Positions 35,790 to 44,642 of a DNA stretch of 64,000 nt are shown piece after piece (position 1 is the stretch's first letter; every line of letters starts with the position of its first letter). A model generated the notes under the pieces. The model did not search any database. It was not told the origin of the DNA and saw only the letters and a program-made list of their open reading frames with translations. Position numbers and translations under genes: made by a program. The DNA is from Psychroflexus maritimus (lineage in GTDB: Bacteria > Bacteroidota > Bacteroidia > Flavobacteriales > Flavobacteriaceae). The stretch lies in NCBI RefSeq assembly GCF_011089875.1, contig NZ_JAANAS010000024.1, forward strand, positions 16,970-80,969, in the 5' to 3' direction.

Positions 35790-36806
35790 ATGAAAGTTAA
35801 AAGACAAGCAAAAGATTACTTTCTGTTATTTTTAAAAGGAACGGCTATGGGCGCAGCCAATAAAGTTCCTGGGATTTCGGGAGGAATAGTTGCTTTTGTT
35901 ACAGGCTTTTATGAAGAATTTATTTTTACCTTACAACGTTTTAACAGACGATCATTTGGCCTTTTAGGCAAAGGAAGGTTCAAGCTTTTTTTTCAGTATA
36001 TTAATTTTTCCTTTTTGGCATTTTTGTTACTAGGAACCACATTTAGTTATTTTAGTATATCAAAATTACTAGATTACCTTATAAACAATCATGAAATTTT
36101 TGTGTGGTCTTTATTTTTTGGAATGATTATAGGATCGGTCTTTTATGTAGCTAAAGATTTTAATTTTAAAATAAAATCTAATATTCTTTTAATAGGCTTA
36201 GGCTTACTTATTGGGGTTAGTTTGAGTTTTTTGTCTCCTGCCCAAGAAAATGACCACCTTTTGTTTGTGTTTTTTTGTGGAATAGTGTCTATAGCCGGAA
36301 TGACTGTACCTGGTTTATCAGGTTCTTTTTTACTCATATTATTAGGTAATTATGTTTTATTATTAGTTGATTCTGTAAATGCACTATTTGATACAGGTGC
36401 AGAAGTTTTTAGTGGAGATTTAAGTTTTTTAGAAGATACAGACCGATTAAGATTACTTAAAGTACTAAGCAGTTTTACTGCAGGATCGGTGTTTGGGCTT
36501 GTAAGTTTGTCGCACTTACTCGGTTATTTATTGAAACGCTATAAAGCTAAAGTATTTGCGTTAATCACAGGGTTTATTGCTGGTAGTTTAGGTGTGGTAT
36601 GGCCTTGGAAAAAGCCTATATACAAAGTAAATGCTGATAATGAAATGATTTTGAATACTAAAAACCAACCAATTTTAGAAAATTACGAAAGATTTTTACC
36701 AAATTTAGGGAATGTACAAACTTGGTTTGCTTTTTTTTGTATAATATTGGGAATTACTATAATCCTATATTTAGGGTGGTACGGAAAGCAGAAAAAAAAT
36801 AACTAA
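35790..36806 (+). CDS. DUF368 family polytopic membrane protein (copy 2)
   Basis: 338 residues. The same signature as copy 1 is seen at the N-terminus (KGTAMGAANKVPGISGGIVAF), with AADVV replaced by AANKV, and MTVPGLSGSFLLILLGNY forms the second half-repeat. About eight membrane segments. It starts 6 bases after copy 1 and its stop shares one base with the aroE start, so the three genes are co-transcribed. Probably a paralog with a related lipid-carrier or transport role; the function is inferred from family only. Confidence 0.88.
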   Translation: MKVKRQAKDYFLLFLKGTAMGAANKVPGISGGIVAFVTGFYEEFIFTLQRFNRRSFGLLGKGRFKLFFQYINFSFLAFLLLGTTFSYFSISKLLDYLINNHEIFVWSLFFGMIIGSVFYVAKDFNFKIKSNILLIGLGLLIGVSLSFLSPAQENDHLLFVFFCGIVSIAGMTVPGLSGSFLLILLGNYVLLLVDSVNALFDTGAEVFSGDLSFLEDTDRLRLLKVLSSFTAGSVFGLVSLSHLLGYLLKRYKAKVFALITGFIAGSLGVVWPWKKPIYKVNADNEMILNTKNQPILENYERFLPNLGNVQTWFAFFCIILGITIILYLGWYGKQKKNN

Positions 36807-37534
36807 TGAAGAAATACGGATTAATTGGAAAAAATATAGACTATTCATTTTCAAAAAAATACTTCACAAAAAAGTTTAAAAGTGAAAATATAGAAGCTAG
36901 CTATGAAAATTTTGACATCAAAAATATAACCGAATTTCTACAAATCATTAAGCAAGAAAAAAAACTTGTGGGACTAAATGTTACCACGCCTTATAAAGTA
37001 GAAATTTTACCTTATTTAGATCAAATTGATAAGCAAGCTGAAATAATTGGAGCTGTTAATACTATAAAAATTAACAATGCTAAGCTAATAGGCTATAATA
37101 CCGATGCTTTTGGATTTGTAAAATCTATTTTTACACGCATTGAAAATCATCATGAAAAAGCTTTGGTTTTAGGCTCTGGTGGTGCTTCAAAGGCTGTAGT
37201 TAAAGGCTTGAAATCTATGTCAATTGACGCTAAAATCGTCTCTAGAGAGCCTCAAAAAGGAGCAATCAACTATTCAGATTTATCAGAAGAACTAATGAAT
37301 CAATACTTCCTCATTATTAATTGTACCCCAGTAGGAACTTATCCTTACGAAAGCAATTGCCCTGATATACCTTATAAATTTTTAACTCACAAGCACTTTT
37401 TATACGATTTAGTGTATAATCCTCCAATGACAAAGTTTTTGGCACTAGGAAACCAGCAGGGAGCAAAAATAATTAACGGAAGTAAAATGTTAACTTATCA
37501 AGCAGAGCGAGCCTGGCAAATTTGGAACGAATAA
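36806..37534 (+). CDS. aroE: Shikimate dehydrogenase (NADP+)
   Basis: 242 residues, slightly short compared with E. coli AroE. N-terminal shikimate-binding pattern GLIGKNIDYSFSKKYF, catalytic lysine in NVTTPYK (about 57-63), catalytic aspartate in TDAFGFV, Rossmann motif LGSGGASKAV. It reduces 3-dehydroshikimate to shikimate in aromatic amino acid synthesis. It overlaps the upstream DUF368 gene by one base. The end YQAERAWQIW is the typical C-terminal helix. Confidence 0.95.
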   Translation: MKKYGLIGKNIDYSFSKKYFTKKFKSENIEASYENFDIKNITEFLQIIKQEKKLVGLNVTTPYKVEILPYLDQIDKQAEIIGAVNTIKINNAKLIGYNTDAFGFVKSIFTRIENHHEKALVLGSGGASKAVVKGLKSMSIDAKIVSREPQKGAINYSDLSEELMNQYFLIINCTPVGTYPYESNCPDIPYKFLTHKHFLYDLVYNPPMTKFLALGNQQGAKIINGSKMLTYQAERAWQIWNE

Positions 37535-37598
37535 ACAAAGCCTTGAAATTAATCCTAACTAATTGCTCTATATAAAAATCGATAATAGTGATAAACGT

Positions 37599-38717
37599 AT
37601 GAAAAAATATTTCTCTGCATTTATTGGATTACTGCTTTCAAGTTTCACAAATGGCCAAACTACAGAAGCTAAAAATGGAATTGAAAACAACTATAAAAAC
37701 TTAAATAATAAACAAGTAAAGCTTTTATTTAATGCCACTAAGTCATTTCCGAATAACACCCAATTATCTATTGCTTTAATCAGAAACAAAAAAATTGATT
37801 TCATTGGCGTTAAACGATTAAATGATACTATAAAACCTATTGAAAATCAGAAATATACATTTGAAATAGGTTCAATTACTAAAATCTTTACTGCTACTTT
37901 ATTGGCCGATTTTGTGGAAAAACAAAAACTAAATTTAGATGATTATATTCAAGACTACCTAGATTTTAAAATCAAAACTGAAAGCAAAATAACTTTCAAA
38001 CAACTTGCCAATCATACTTCTGGACTTCCAAGATTACCGTCAAACCTCAATCTTTGGCTTGTTGACCATGATAATCCTTACAAAGATTATAACAAAGAAA
38101 AACTGATAACTTATTTAACTAAAGAAATAAAACTAAATCAAGAACCTGGAACTAAATATGAATACTCAAACCTTGGGGCTGGAATTTTAGGGTTTGAATT
38201 AGCTACTATTGCAAACTCTTCATTTGAATCATTATTACAAGATAAAATATTCACAAAATACAATATGCTAAATTCTAGTAGTAAAAGAGAAAACATAAAA
38301 ACTAAACTTGTAAAAGGATTAAATCCTAAGGGAAAAGACACACCTAACTGGGATTTCAATGTTCTTGAAGGTGCGGGAGCGGTTTTCTCTACCGCAGAAG
38401 ATTTAGCTCAATTTGTTTTAGCTCAGTTTAATTATCAAAACAACGCATTAATGCTAACTCAAAAACCCACATTTAAAATAAACGAAGCCATGAGTATTGG
38501 TCTTGGATGGCATATTTTAAAAAGTGAAGATAGTAGCGAATTGATCTGGCACAATGGAGGGACCGGAGGTTACACCTCCTCTATGGCAGTGAATGTAAAA
38601 AAGAAAAACGGAATAATTATTCTGTCTAACGTATCTGCATTAAATAAAAAAATAGCCAATATTGACCAATTGTGCATTGACTTCATGAAAACATTAGAAG
38701 AGGAAGATAAGAAGTGA
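37599..38717 (+). CDS. Exported serine hydrolase, beta-lactamase class C/PBP-like
   Basis: 372 residues from ATG 37599 (MKKYFSAFIG); a TTG at 37563 in frame is less likely because the signal peptide begins at the ATG. The serine nucleophile motif is GSITKIF (SxxK), the YxN motif is YEYSNLG, and HNGGTGGY replaces KTG. Such proteins hydrolyse amide or ester bonds in peptides; many are not beta-lactamases. The gene follows aroE by 64 bases on the same strand. Substrate unknown. Confidence 0.87.
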   Translation: MKKYFSAFIGLLLSSFTNGQTTEAKNGIENNYKNLNNKQVKLLFNATKSFPNNTQLSIALIRNKKIDFIGVKRLNDTIKPIENQKYTFEIGSITKIFTATLLADFVEKQKLNLDDYIQDYLDFKIKTESKITFKQLANHTSGLPRLPSNLNLWLVDHDNPYKDYNKEKLITYLTKEIKLNQEPGTKYEYSNLGAGILGFELATIANSSFESLLQDKIFTKYNMLNSSSKRENIKTKLVKGLNPKGKDTPNWDFNVLEGAGAVFSTAEDLAQFVLAQFNYQNNALMLTQKPTFKINEAMSIGLGWHILKSEDSSELIWHNGGTGGYTSSMAVNVKKKNGIIILSNVSALNKKIANIDQLCIDFMKTLEEEDKK

Positions 38718-38804
38718 TAAGAAAACCCAAACCTGAATTTAATTACTTTTTAAAAGCTAACTGATTAAATTCAGGTAATTAGTAAATAAACCTATCAAAA
38801 TAGA

Positions 38805-39257
38805 TTAACTCAAAATTTGTTCAGCATGTGCTTTAGTCTTTACTTTTTGAATTACTTCTTGAATTTTTCCTTCTCCATCAATCACAAAAGAGGTTCTATG
38901 AATTCCTTCGTATTCTTTTCCCATGAACTTCTTTGGTCCCCAAACCCCAAAGGCTTCAATTACTGTTTTATCTTCATCGGCTAAAAGCGGAAAAGGCAAT
39001 TCGTATTTGTTTTTAAAGTTGGTTTGTCGTTTTTGTGAATCGGCGCTTACCCCTAAAATTTCATAACCTTCTTTTTGAAAAGTTGACCAATTATCCCTCA
39101 AGTTACAAGCTTCTGCAGTACACCCTGGAGTACTTGCTTTTGGATAGAAAAAAACGACTAATTTTTTCCCCTTATAATCAGCTAACGTATGAGACTTTCC
39201 ATCTTGATCAACGGCTTTAAAATTTGGTGCTTGATCGCCTGCTTTTAATGTTGTCAT
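38805..39257 (-). CDS. bcp: Thioredoxin-dependent thiol peroxidase (BCP, peroxiredoxin Q)
   Basis: 150 residues. Peroxidatic cysteine C46 and resolving cysteine C51 lie in STPGCTAEACNLRD, the five-residue spacing of atypical two-Cys BCP proteins. The family reduces hydrogen peroxide and organic peroxides using thioredoxin. Starts at ATG 39257; nth runs divergently from 39288 with only 30 bases between the starts, so promoters overlap. Confidence 0.95.
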   Translation of the reverse strand: MTTLKAGDQAPNFKAVDQDGKSHTLADYKGKKLVVFFYPKASTPGCTAEACNLRDNWSTFQKEGYEILGVSADSQKRQTNFKNKYELPFPLLADEDKTVIEAFGVWGPKKFMGKEYEGIHRTSFVIDGEGKIQEVIQKVKTKAHAEQILS

Positions 39258-39263
39258 AATTCG

Positions 39264-39271
39264 TATTTTTG
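39264..39271 (+). promoter_or_regulatory. -7 promoter element of nth
   Basis: TATTTTTG (TAnnTTTG), 16 bases before the nth ATG, in the 30-base gap to the divergent bcp gene. Confidence 0.42.
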
Positions 39272-39287
39272 TCTAAAATTAAAAAAA

Positions 39288-39950
39288 ATGAATAAACAAC
39301 AACGTGTGGAGTTCGTTATAAATACGTTAAATGAACTCTACCCAAGCATTCCCATTCCTTTAGACCATAAAGACCCATACACGCTATTAATTGCTGTTTT
39401 GCTTTCAGCTCAAAGTACAGATGTAAAAGTTAATCAAATAACTCCCCTACTCTTTCAACGTGCAGATAATCCGTATGATATGGTAAAGATGAGCGTTGAA
39501 GAGATAAGAGAAATCATAAAACCCGTAGGGCTTTCCCCTATGAAATCTAAAGGAATTTACGGATTATCTAAAATTCTTATCCAAAAATATCAAGGGCAAG
39601 TCCCTAAAAGTATTGAAGCCCTGGAAGAACTTCCTGCTGTGGGACATAAAACTGCAAGTGTGGTAGTGGCCCAAGCTTTTGGAATTCCTGCTTTTCCCGT
39701 TGATACACATATTCACCGATTAATGTACCGTTGGAATTTAAGCACTGGTAAAAATGTAAAACAAACTGAAAAAGATGCCAAACGCCTATTCCCTAAAGCG
39801 CTTTGGAATGACCTACACCTTCAAATTATTTGGTACGGAAGAGAATATTCGCCTGCTAGGGCTTGGAATCTAGACAAAGACATCATTACAAAAAGCATTG
39901 GAAGAAAGTCTGTAATTAATGAATATTACAAAAAAACAGAAAAAAAATAA
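39288..39950 (+). CDS. nth: Endonuclease III (DNA glycosylase/AP lyase) lacking the iron-sulfur cysteines
   Basis: 220 residues. The helix-hairpin-helix GLSPMKSKG and LPAVGHKTAS, catalytic lysine K121 and catalytic aspartate D139 (FPVDTH) match E. coli Nth K120 and D138. It removes oxidised pyrimidines and cuts AP sites. The C-terminal region that normally holds the four-cysteine [4Fe-4S] loop reads YGREYSPARAWNLDKDIITK and has no cysteine; in fact the whole protein has none. Loss of the cluster has precedent in some Nth/MutY relatives. A secreted acetolactate-decarboxylase-like gene starts 4 bases downstream. Confidence 0.93.
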   Translation: MNKQQRVEFVINTLNELYPSIPIPLDHKDPYTLLIAVLLSAQSTDVKVNQITPLLFQRADNPYDMVKMSVEEIREIIKPVGLSPMKSKGIYGLSKILIQKYQGQVPKSIEALEELPAVGHKTASVVVAQAFGIPAFPVDTHIHRLMYRWNLSTGKNVKQTEKDAKRLFPKALWNDLHLQIIWYGREYSPARAWNLDKDIITKSIGRKSVINEYYKKTEKK

Positions 39951-39954
39951 ACGT

Positions 39955-40662
39955 ATGAAAATTAAATTTATAGTAGTTATAAGCCTATTTCTTTTAAGTC
40001 ATATTTCAACAGCGCAAAACAAGTCAGACAAGCTTATGGTTTCTGGTGCGCTTAGTAATGTGATGAAAAAAGGACAACTTAAAAGTACTATCTTTTTAGA
40101 CAGCATCTCAGACAAAAAAAACCTATATGGCTTAGGCCCTAAACATTACCTAACAGGCGAATTACTAATTGTTGATGGACGGTCATTTGTGTCATCAATT
40201 GATGAGAATCAAGAAATTAAAATGGAAGAAACCTTTCATGTAAAAGCGCCTTTTTTCGTATATACCAATGTAACTAGTTGGAATTCAGAAAAATTGCCAA
40301 AAAAAATTACATCAATGCAAGAGTTAGAGCAATATTTAGTAGAAAAATCGAAAGTTTATAAAGGTCCTTTTGCCTTCAGACTTAAAGGAGTTTTTAAAAA
40401 AATTAATTTCCACATACAAAATTTACCAGAGGGAACGCAAGTAAAATCGCACCAAGACGCACATCAAGGGCAAAAAAAGTACCTTAGAAAAAATGTAGAG
40501 GGAGAAATTATTGGTTTTTTTTCAACTCAACACCAAGGTGTTTTTACGCATCATAATCAATACATTCACATGCACTTTATAAATAAAAACAGAACAGAAA
40601 TGGGGCATATTGATGAGCTTAAATTCAGTAAAAATAGTCAAGTAAAACTTTATCTTCCCTAA
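39955..40662 (+). CDS. Exported acetolactate-decarboxylase-like protein
   Basis: 235 residues from ATG 39955 (MKIKFIVVIS), where a signal peptide begins (cleavage near STAQNK); an in-frame ATG at 39919 would bury it. Family pattern: LTGELLIVDGRSF in the first half, FRLKGVF in the middle, then IGFFSTQHQGVFTHHNQYIHMHFINKNRTEMGHIDE, where the HMH pair and the later H are expected to bind zinc. Acetolactate decarboxylase makes acetoin and is normally cytosolic; export here is unusual. It starts 4 bases after nth. The activity is inferred. Confidence 0.8.
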   Translation: MKIKFIVVISLFLLSHISTAQNKSDKLMVSGALSNVMKKGQLKSTIFLDSISDKKNLYGLGPKHYLTGELLIVDGRSFVSSIDENQEIKMEETFHVKAPFFVYTNVTSWNSEKLPKKITSMQELEQYLVEKSKVYKGPFAFRLKGVFKKINFHIQNLPEGTQVKSHQDAHQGQKKYLRKNVEGEIIGFFSTQHQGVFTHHNQYIHMHFINKNRTEMGHIDELKFSKNSQVKLYLP

Positions 40663-40753
40663 TTTAAAAACAAGCAAAAATCGGTTTAAAAATAGGCTTC
40701 ACCAAAAAATTAATACATGGAAATTAAGGATTTAAGCACAAAAAAAATAAGTT

Positions 40754-40862
40754 GGGCGTTACCTTTTAAAATTTTATCAATTTTAAAAGGTCAGGCTTTC
40801 CGCTCTATCTTTTTTGGCCACTTATGCTAGCCAAAAAAGGATGCCGCTGCAATCCCTAACGC
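40754..40862. repeat. Structured dispersed repeat of flavobacterial type
   Basis: Begins GGGCGTTACC and ends ATCCCTAACGC. Inside are two hairpins: CCTTTTAAAATT/AATTTTAAAAGG (40762-40790) and CTTTTTTGGC/GCCAAAAAAG (40809-40818 with 40830-40839), separated by GGCTTTCCGCTCTATC and followed by GATGCCGCTGCAATCC. I recall this conserved core as a frequent intergenic repeat in Flavobacteriaceae; copy number here cannot be checked. Its role is unknown. Confidence 0.65.
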
Positions 40863-40895
40863 AATTTCGTATGCCAAATTAAACATCAGTTAAAC

Positions 40896-41501
40896 ATGAA
40901 AATAATAGTTATAGATAATTATGATTCCTTTGTATTTAACCTCGTACATTACTTAGAAGAATTTGCGAATGAAGTTACAGTTATTAGAAATGACGAAATT
41001 GAATTCAGTCAAATCCATCAATTTGATGCGCTCCTCTTATCGCCTGGCCCTGGCATACCAGATGAAGCTGGAAAATTAAAAGAAATTATAGTGAAATTTA
41101 GTTCTAAGATACCAATTTTGGGCGTATGTTTAGGCCAGCAAGCCATTACAGAAGTATATGGAGGAAAGCTAAAAAATCTTTCAAAAGTATATCACGGTGT
41201 AGCCACAAAAATAAAAGTGACAGATTCTTCAGAAGTTTTGTTTCAAGGTTTAGAAGCAGAGTTGGAAATTGGTCGGTATCATTCGTGGGCGGTTCATCAA
41301 AATTTACCCGCCTGCCTATTAGCTACATCGGTAGATGAAGAGGGGCATATCATGTCGTTAAGGCACAAAGAATTTGATTTGCGTGCGGTACAATTTCACC
41401 CGGAGTCAATATTAACTCCTTCAGGTAAAAAAATAATTCAAAATTGGGTACATCATTTAACTGTAATAAAACAAGCTAAAACTTCTTCGCCAATAAGTTG
41501 A
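40896..41501 (+). CDS. Anthranilate/aminodeoxychorismate synthase glutamine amidotransferase
   Basis: 201 residues, class I glutamine amidotransferase (TrpG/PabA). Catalytic cysteine C78 in GVCLGQQAI, catalytic histidine and glutamate in FHPES near 168-172, and the oxyanion motif SPGPGIPDEAG near 49-59. It gives ammonia to a chorismate-binding partner (TrpE or PabB). No trpE, pabB or trpD lies within the window. A TrpC-like gene follows after 97 bases, so it may be part of a tryptophan-like branch. TrpG and PabA cannot be separated by this sequence alone. Confidence 0.88.
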   Translation: MKIIVIDNYDSFVFNLVHYLEEFANEVTVIRNDEIEFSQIHQFDALLLSPGPGIPDEAGKLKEIIVKFSSKIPILGVCLGQQAITEVYGGKLKNLSKVYHGVATKIKVTDSSEVLFQGLEAELEIGRYHSWAVHQNLPACLLATSVDEEGHIMSLRHKEFDLRAVQFHPESILTPSGKKIIQNWVHHLTVIKQAKTSSPIS

Positions 41502-41598
41502 TTAGCCTTTCATTAAACAAAAACAGAAAAAAACAAGATGAAGCTTGAAAATTACTTTTTTCACAACTAGGAATTAATAAATATAAATCATTGAACTA

Positions 41599-42387
41599 AT
41601 GCCTAATTTAAACAAAATTATTTCAGATAAAAAAAAAGAAATTGCCTTACGAAAAAAGCAAGCTAGTGAAACACAATTAAAAAACTTTCATTACTACACT
41701 TGCCCTTGCCGTTCTGTAGTAGAAGCTTTTGAACAACAACCAAAAAATATTATTGTAGAAATTAAACCAAAATCAACAAACAAAGCCGATAAACCTAAAG
41801 AAATCAACTTCAAGAAAAAGGTATTAAGCTATGAAAAAGCAGGAGCAACAGCTGTTTCTATTTGTACCCATCAAAAGACTAGCAACAACAAATTAGTGTA
41901 TTTGCAAGAAGCGAAGCAGGTGTTATCCATTCCCATTATTCAAAAAGATTTAATTTTTGAATCCTATCAAGTTCACGAAGCCAAAGCCTATGGAGCAGAT
42001 TGTATAAGACTAATAGCTAAATTTTTGAGTATTTCAGAAATACAACAATTATCAACTTTAGCTCAAAATTTAGGAATGGAAGTATTGGTTGAAGTACATG
42101 CTGCTGAAGAACTTGTCAAAACTAATTTTACCAGTATTAATCTAATAGGAGTAAATAACCAAAATTCTGAAACCGCTGAAATAAATAACAACAATAGTTT
42201 AGAAATTGCAGGGCAAATTCCACCTGAATTTGTCAAGATTAGCGAAAATAACATCTACCAAAAAGACCAAATTGACCAATTTTATAATTTTGGTTTTGAA
42301 GGATTTACAATTGCAAACAACCTCCTGCACACAGAATATATTTTAGAAATAGTAAAGAATTTATCAAACAAAACTGATCACAATTAA
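41599..42387 (+). CDS. Divergent TrpC-like (indole-3-glycerol-phosphate synthase fold) protein
   Basis: 262 residues with the full TrpC beta/alpha-barrel pattern. Conserved positions: E54 and K56 in VEIKPKS, K116 in IIQKDL, E165 in LVEVH and N186 in GVNNQ. Altered positions: the canonical arginine of NNRNL is Q188, and the SESG phosphate loop reads SENN (N217, N218). The classical DxxS/GGS features around the substrate are also weakened. It may be an active but divergent TrpC, or a paralog with a changed substrate. It sits after an orphan TrpG/PabA gene with no other trp genes near. Confidence 0.75.
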   Translation: MPNLNKIISDKKKEIALRKKQASETQLKNFHYYTCPCRSVVEAFEQQPKNIIVEIKPKSTNKADKPKEINFKKKVLSYEKAGATAVSICTHQKTSNNKLVYLQEAKQVLSIPIIQKDLIFESYQVHEAKAYGADCIRLIAKFLSISEIQQLSTLAQNLGMEVLVEVHAAEELVKTNFTSINLIGVNNQNSETAEINNNNSLEIAGQIPPEFVKISENNIYQKDQIDQFYNFGFEGFTIANNLLHTEYILEIVKNLSNKTDHN

Positions 42388-42439
42388 TCGTATAAATTTA
42401 GTCATTAACTAATTCATTTTTAAATTAAATTTATTTTTT

Positions 42440-42470
42440 TTGTGTAGTAATCTACAAGTTACTATATTTC
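42440..42470 (+). promoter_or_regulatory. Promoter of the DUF349 gene
   Basis: TTG at 42440-42442, 20-base spacer, TATATTTC at 42463-42470 (one base off TAnnTTTG). Leader of about 25-30 bases to ATG 42502. Confidence 0.52.
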
Positions 42471-42501
42471 AAGATTATTAAGAACCTTAACATTGAAAGA
42501 T

Positions 42502-44511
42502 ATGTCTGAACAAGAAAAGAATTTAAGCAGCGAAGAAAAAGAAGCTAAAAAAGCAACACAAGATGCACCGGCTAAGTTAGAGAACAACACAGATTCAACT
42601 GAAACCCCTGAATCTCAAAAAGAAGAAGAAACTGAAACTTCTGAAGTAACTAAGGAAAAATCAGCAGCTTCTAATGAAGAAAAGAAGGATAAAGAAAATG
42701 TTGTTGAAGAAACCAAGGAGGATGATGCACAAAAAGAACTTGATGATGCCAATGCTGAAGATAGTGAAGACCAAGATGTGGGAAGGAGGCATGAGATAGC
42801 CAAAAAAGACTACGAATCTATGTCGCTTGATGAACTCGTCATCGAACTTGAAAATCTTCTAAAAAGCGAAAAAGTTCAGGCCATAAGAGAACATGTTAGC
42901 GAAATTAAAGTTACATTCGACAAACAATTTAACGAAATTGTTGAAGAGAAAAAAGAAAATTTTTTAGCAGAAGGCGGAAATATCATTGATTTCCATTATT
43001 CCTCGCCAATTAAAAAGAAATTTAATTCAATTTATTTTGAGTACCGAGAAAAGAGAGATGCGCATTATTCGCAATTAAAGAAAAATTTAAATCAAAACTT
43101 ACAAGCGCGCCTTTCCATAATTGAAGAGCTTAAGAATATGATTGGAAGTGGCGAAAGCATGGGTGCGACATTCAAGCAATTTAAAGAACTTCAAGAGCGT
43201 TGGAAAAACGCCGGACCTGTTCCTAAAAATGAGTACAACAACGTCTGGAAAAATTACCATCATCATGTAGAGCGTTTTTATGACTTCCTACACTTAGATA
43301 GAGAATTTAGAGATTTAGACTTCAAATATAACTTAGACCAAAAACTTAAAATCATTGAACGCGCTGAAGAATTAGCAGAAGAATCTGACATCAACAGAGC
43401 TTTTAGAGAACTTCAGTTACTTCACAAAATGTGGAAGGAAGAGCTTGGTCCAGTAGCTAAAGAATTTAGAGATGATCTGTGGGATAAATTTAGTGAGGCT
43501 ACCAAAAAAATTCACCAAAAAAGACAGGCTTATTTTGAAGAGCTTGACCAAGAAAGAGAAAAGAATTACGAGGTAAAAAAAGAAGTTGTTGAGCAAATTA
43601 AAAAGCTTGGCAATAAAGAAATTAAATCTCATAATGACGCCCAACAACGCATTAAAAATATTGAAAAGCTAAGAGAAATATTTTTTAGTGCTGGAAAAGC
43701 GCCAAGAAAAGTAAACGATAAAATTTGGGATGAATTTAAAACTAGTGTTCGTGATTTTAATCGTAAAAAAAATGCTTTTTATAAAGAATTAAAAAAGGAG
43801 CAATTCGAAAACTTGAAGAAAAAGCAAGAGTTACTCAAAATTGCAGAAGACAATAAAGATAGTGACGATTTTGAAACCACTACACCGGTGATGAAAAGAA
43901 TTCAATCGGAATGGAAAGAAATTGGTCACGTTCCAAGAAAAGATAGTGATAAAATCTGGAAGCGATTCAAAAAAGCTTGTAATGAGTATTTTGACCGACT
44001 TCATAAGGAAAAAAACAAAAGCAGCGATGAAGAGTTTAATAACTTCATTGCTAAAAAAGAATTTATCGCTAAAATTAAAAAATTAGAATTCTCCGCCAAT
44101 AAAGAAGAAGCTGTTAGTGAAATAAAAGAGCTAATTTCTCAGTGGGGAAGTTTAGGTCATGTACCTAATAGTAAAAGATATATTGAAAGTAAATTTAATA
44201 AAGCTTTAAATCAACTTTTTAATAAAATTGACATAGATAAGAAAGATGCTGAGTTGATTAAGTATGAAAATAGGCTACATGATTTAGACGAAATTAACGA
44301 TAATAATAAAATCAATAAAGAAGCTAGCTTTTTAAGGAAAAAAGTAGATGAAACTAAAGATAAGATTAATCAGTTTGAAAACAACCTACAATTTTTCTCT
44401 ACCCAAGACGAAAGTAATCCATTAGTTAAAGAAGTTATTGACAACATCAATAAATTAAAAGATGAACTTGAAATGTGGAAAGAAAAATTAACTAAATTAA
44501 GAGATTTATAA
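42502..44511 (+). CDS. DUF349 domain protein with acidic N-terminus
   Basis: 669 residues from ATG 42502 (MSEQEKNLSSEE); a TTG at 42493 gives only three more residues. The first 90 or so residues are very rich in Glu, Lys, Asp and Thr and probably disordered. The rest holds repeated helical DUF349 units, each with a W-K/E pattern such as ELQERWKNAGPVPKNEYNNVWKNYH, and similar units near SEWKEIGHVPRKDSDKIWKRF, followed by a coiled-coil end. Function unknown; DUF349 proteins are abundant cytosolic proteins in Bacteroidota. It is a single gene with a strong terminator at 44531-44562. Confidence 0.87.
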   Translation: MSEQEKNLSSEEKEAKKATQDAPAKLENNTDSTETPESQKEEETETSEVTKEKSAASNEEKKDKENVVEETKEDDAQKELDDANAEDSEDQDVGRRHEIAKKDYESMSLDELVIELENLLKSEKVQAIREHVSEIKVTFDKQFNEIVEEKKENFLAEGGNIIDFHYSSPIKKKFNSIYFEYREKRDAHYSQLKKNLNQNLQARLSIIEELKNMIGSGESMGATFKQFKELQERWKNAGPVPKNEYNNVWKNYHHHVERFYDFLHLDREFRDLDFKYNLDQKLKIIERAEELAEESDINRAFRELQLLHKMWKEELGPVAKEFRDDLWDKFSEATKKIHQKRQAYFEELDQEREKNYEVKKEVVEQIKKLGNKEIKSHNDAQQRIKNIEKLREIFFSAGKAPRKVNDKIWDEFKTSVRDFNRKKNAFYKELKKEQFENLKKKQELLKIAEDNKDSDDFETTTPVMKRIQSEWKEIGHVPRKDSDKIWKRFKKACNEYFDRLHKEKNKSSDEEFNNFIAKKEFIAKIKKLEFSANKEEAVSEIKELISQWGSLGHVPNSKRYIESKFNKALNQLFNKIDIDKKDAELIKYENRLHDLDEINDNNKINKEASFLRKKVDETKDKINQFENNLQFFSTQDESNPLVKEVIDNINKLKDELEMWKEKLTKLRDL

Positions 44512-44530
44512 AAACACTTTATAAATACAA

Positions 44531-44562
44531 AAACCCCTTCAAATACTTATTTGAAGGGGTTT
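44531..44562. terminator. Bidirectional terminator
   Basis: AAACCCCTTCAAAT / ATTTGAAGGGGTTT (44531-44544 with 44549-44562), a perfect 14-bp stem with loop ACTT. It lies between the convergent DUF349 and TPR genes and has A/T runs on both sides. Confidence 0.9.
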
Positions 44563-44642
44563 GTTATATATTTTGATTTTAAATAAATTGACTAGTTGAC
44601 TACTATATAGTTTTAAAAGATGAACTTTAAATAAATCAAAAC

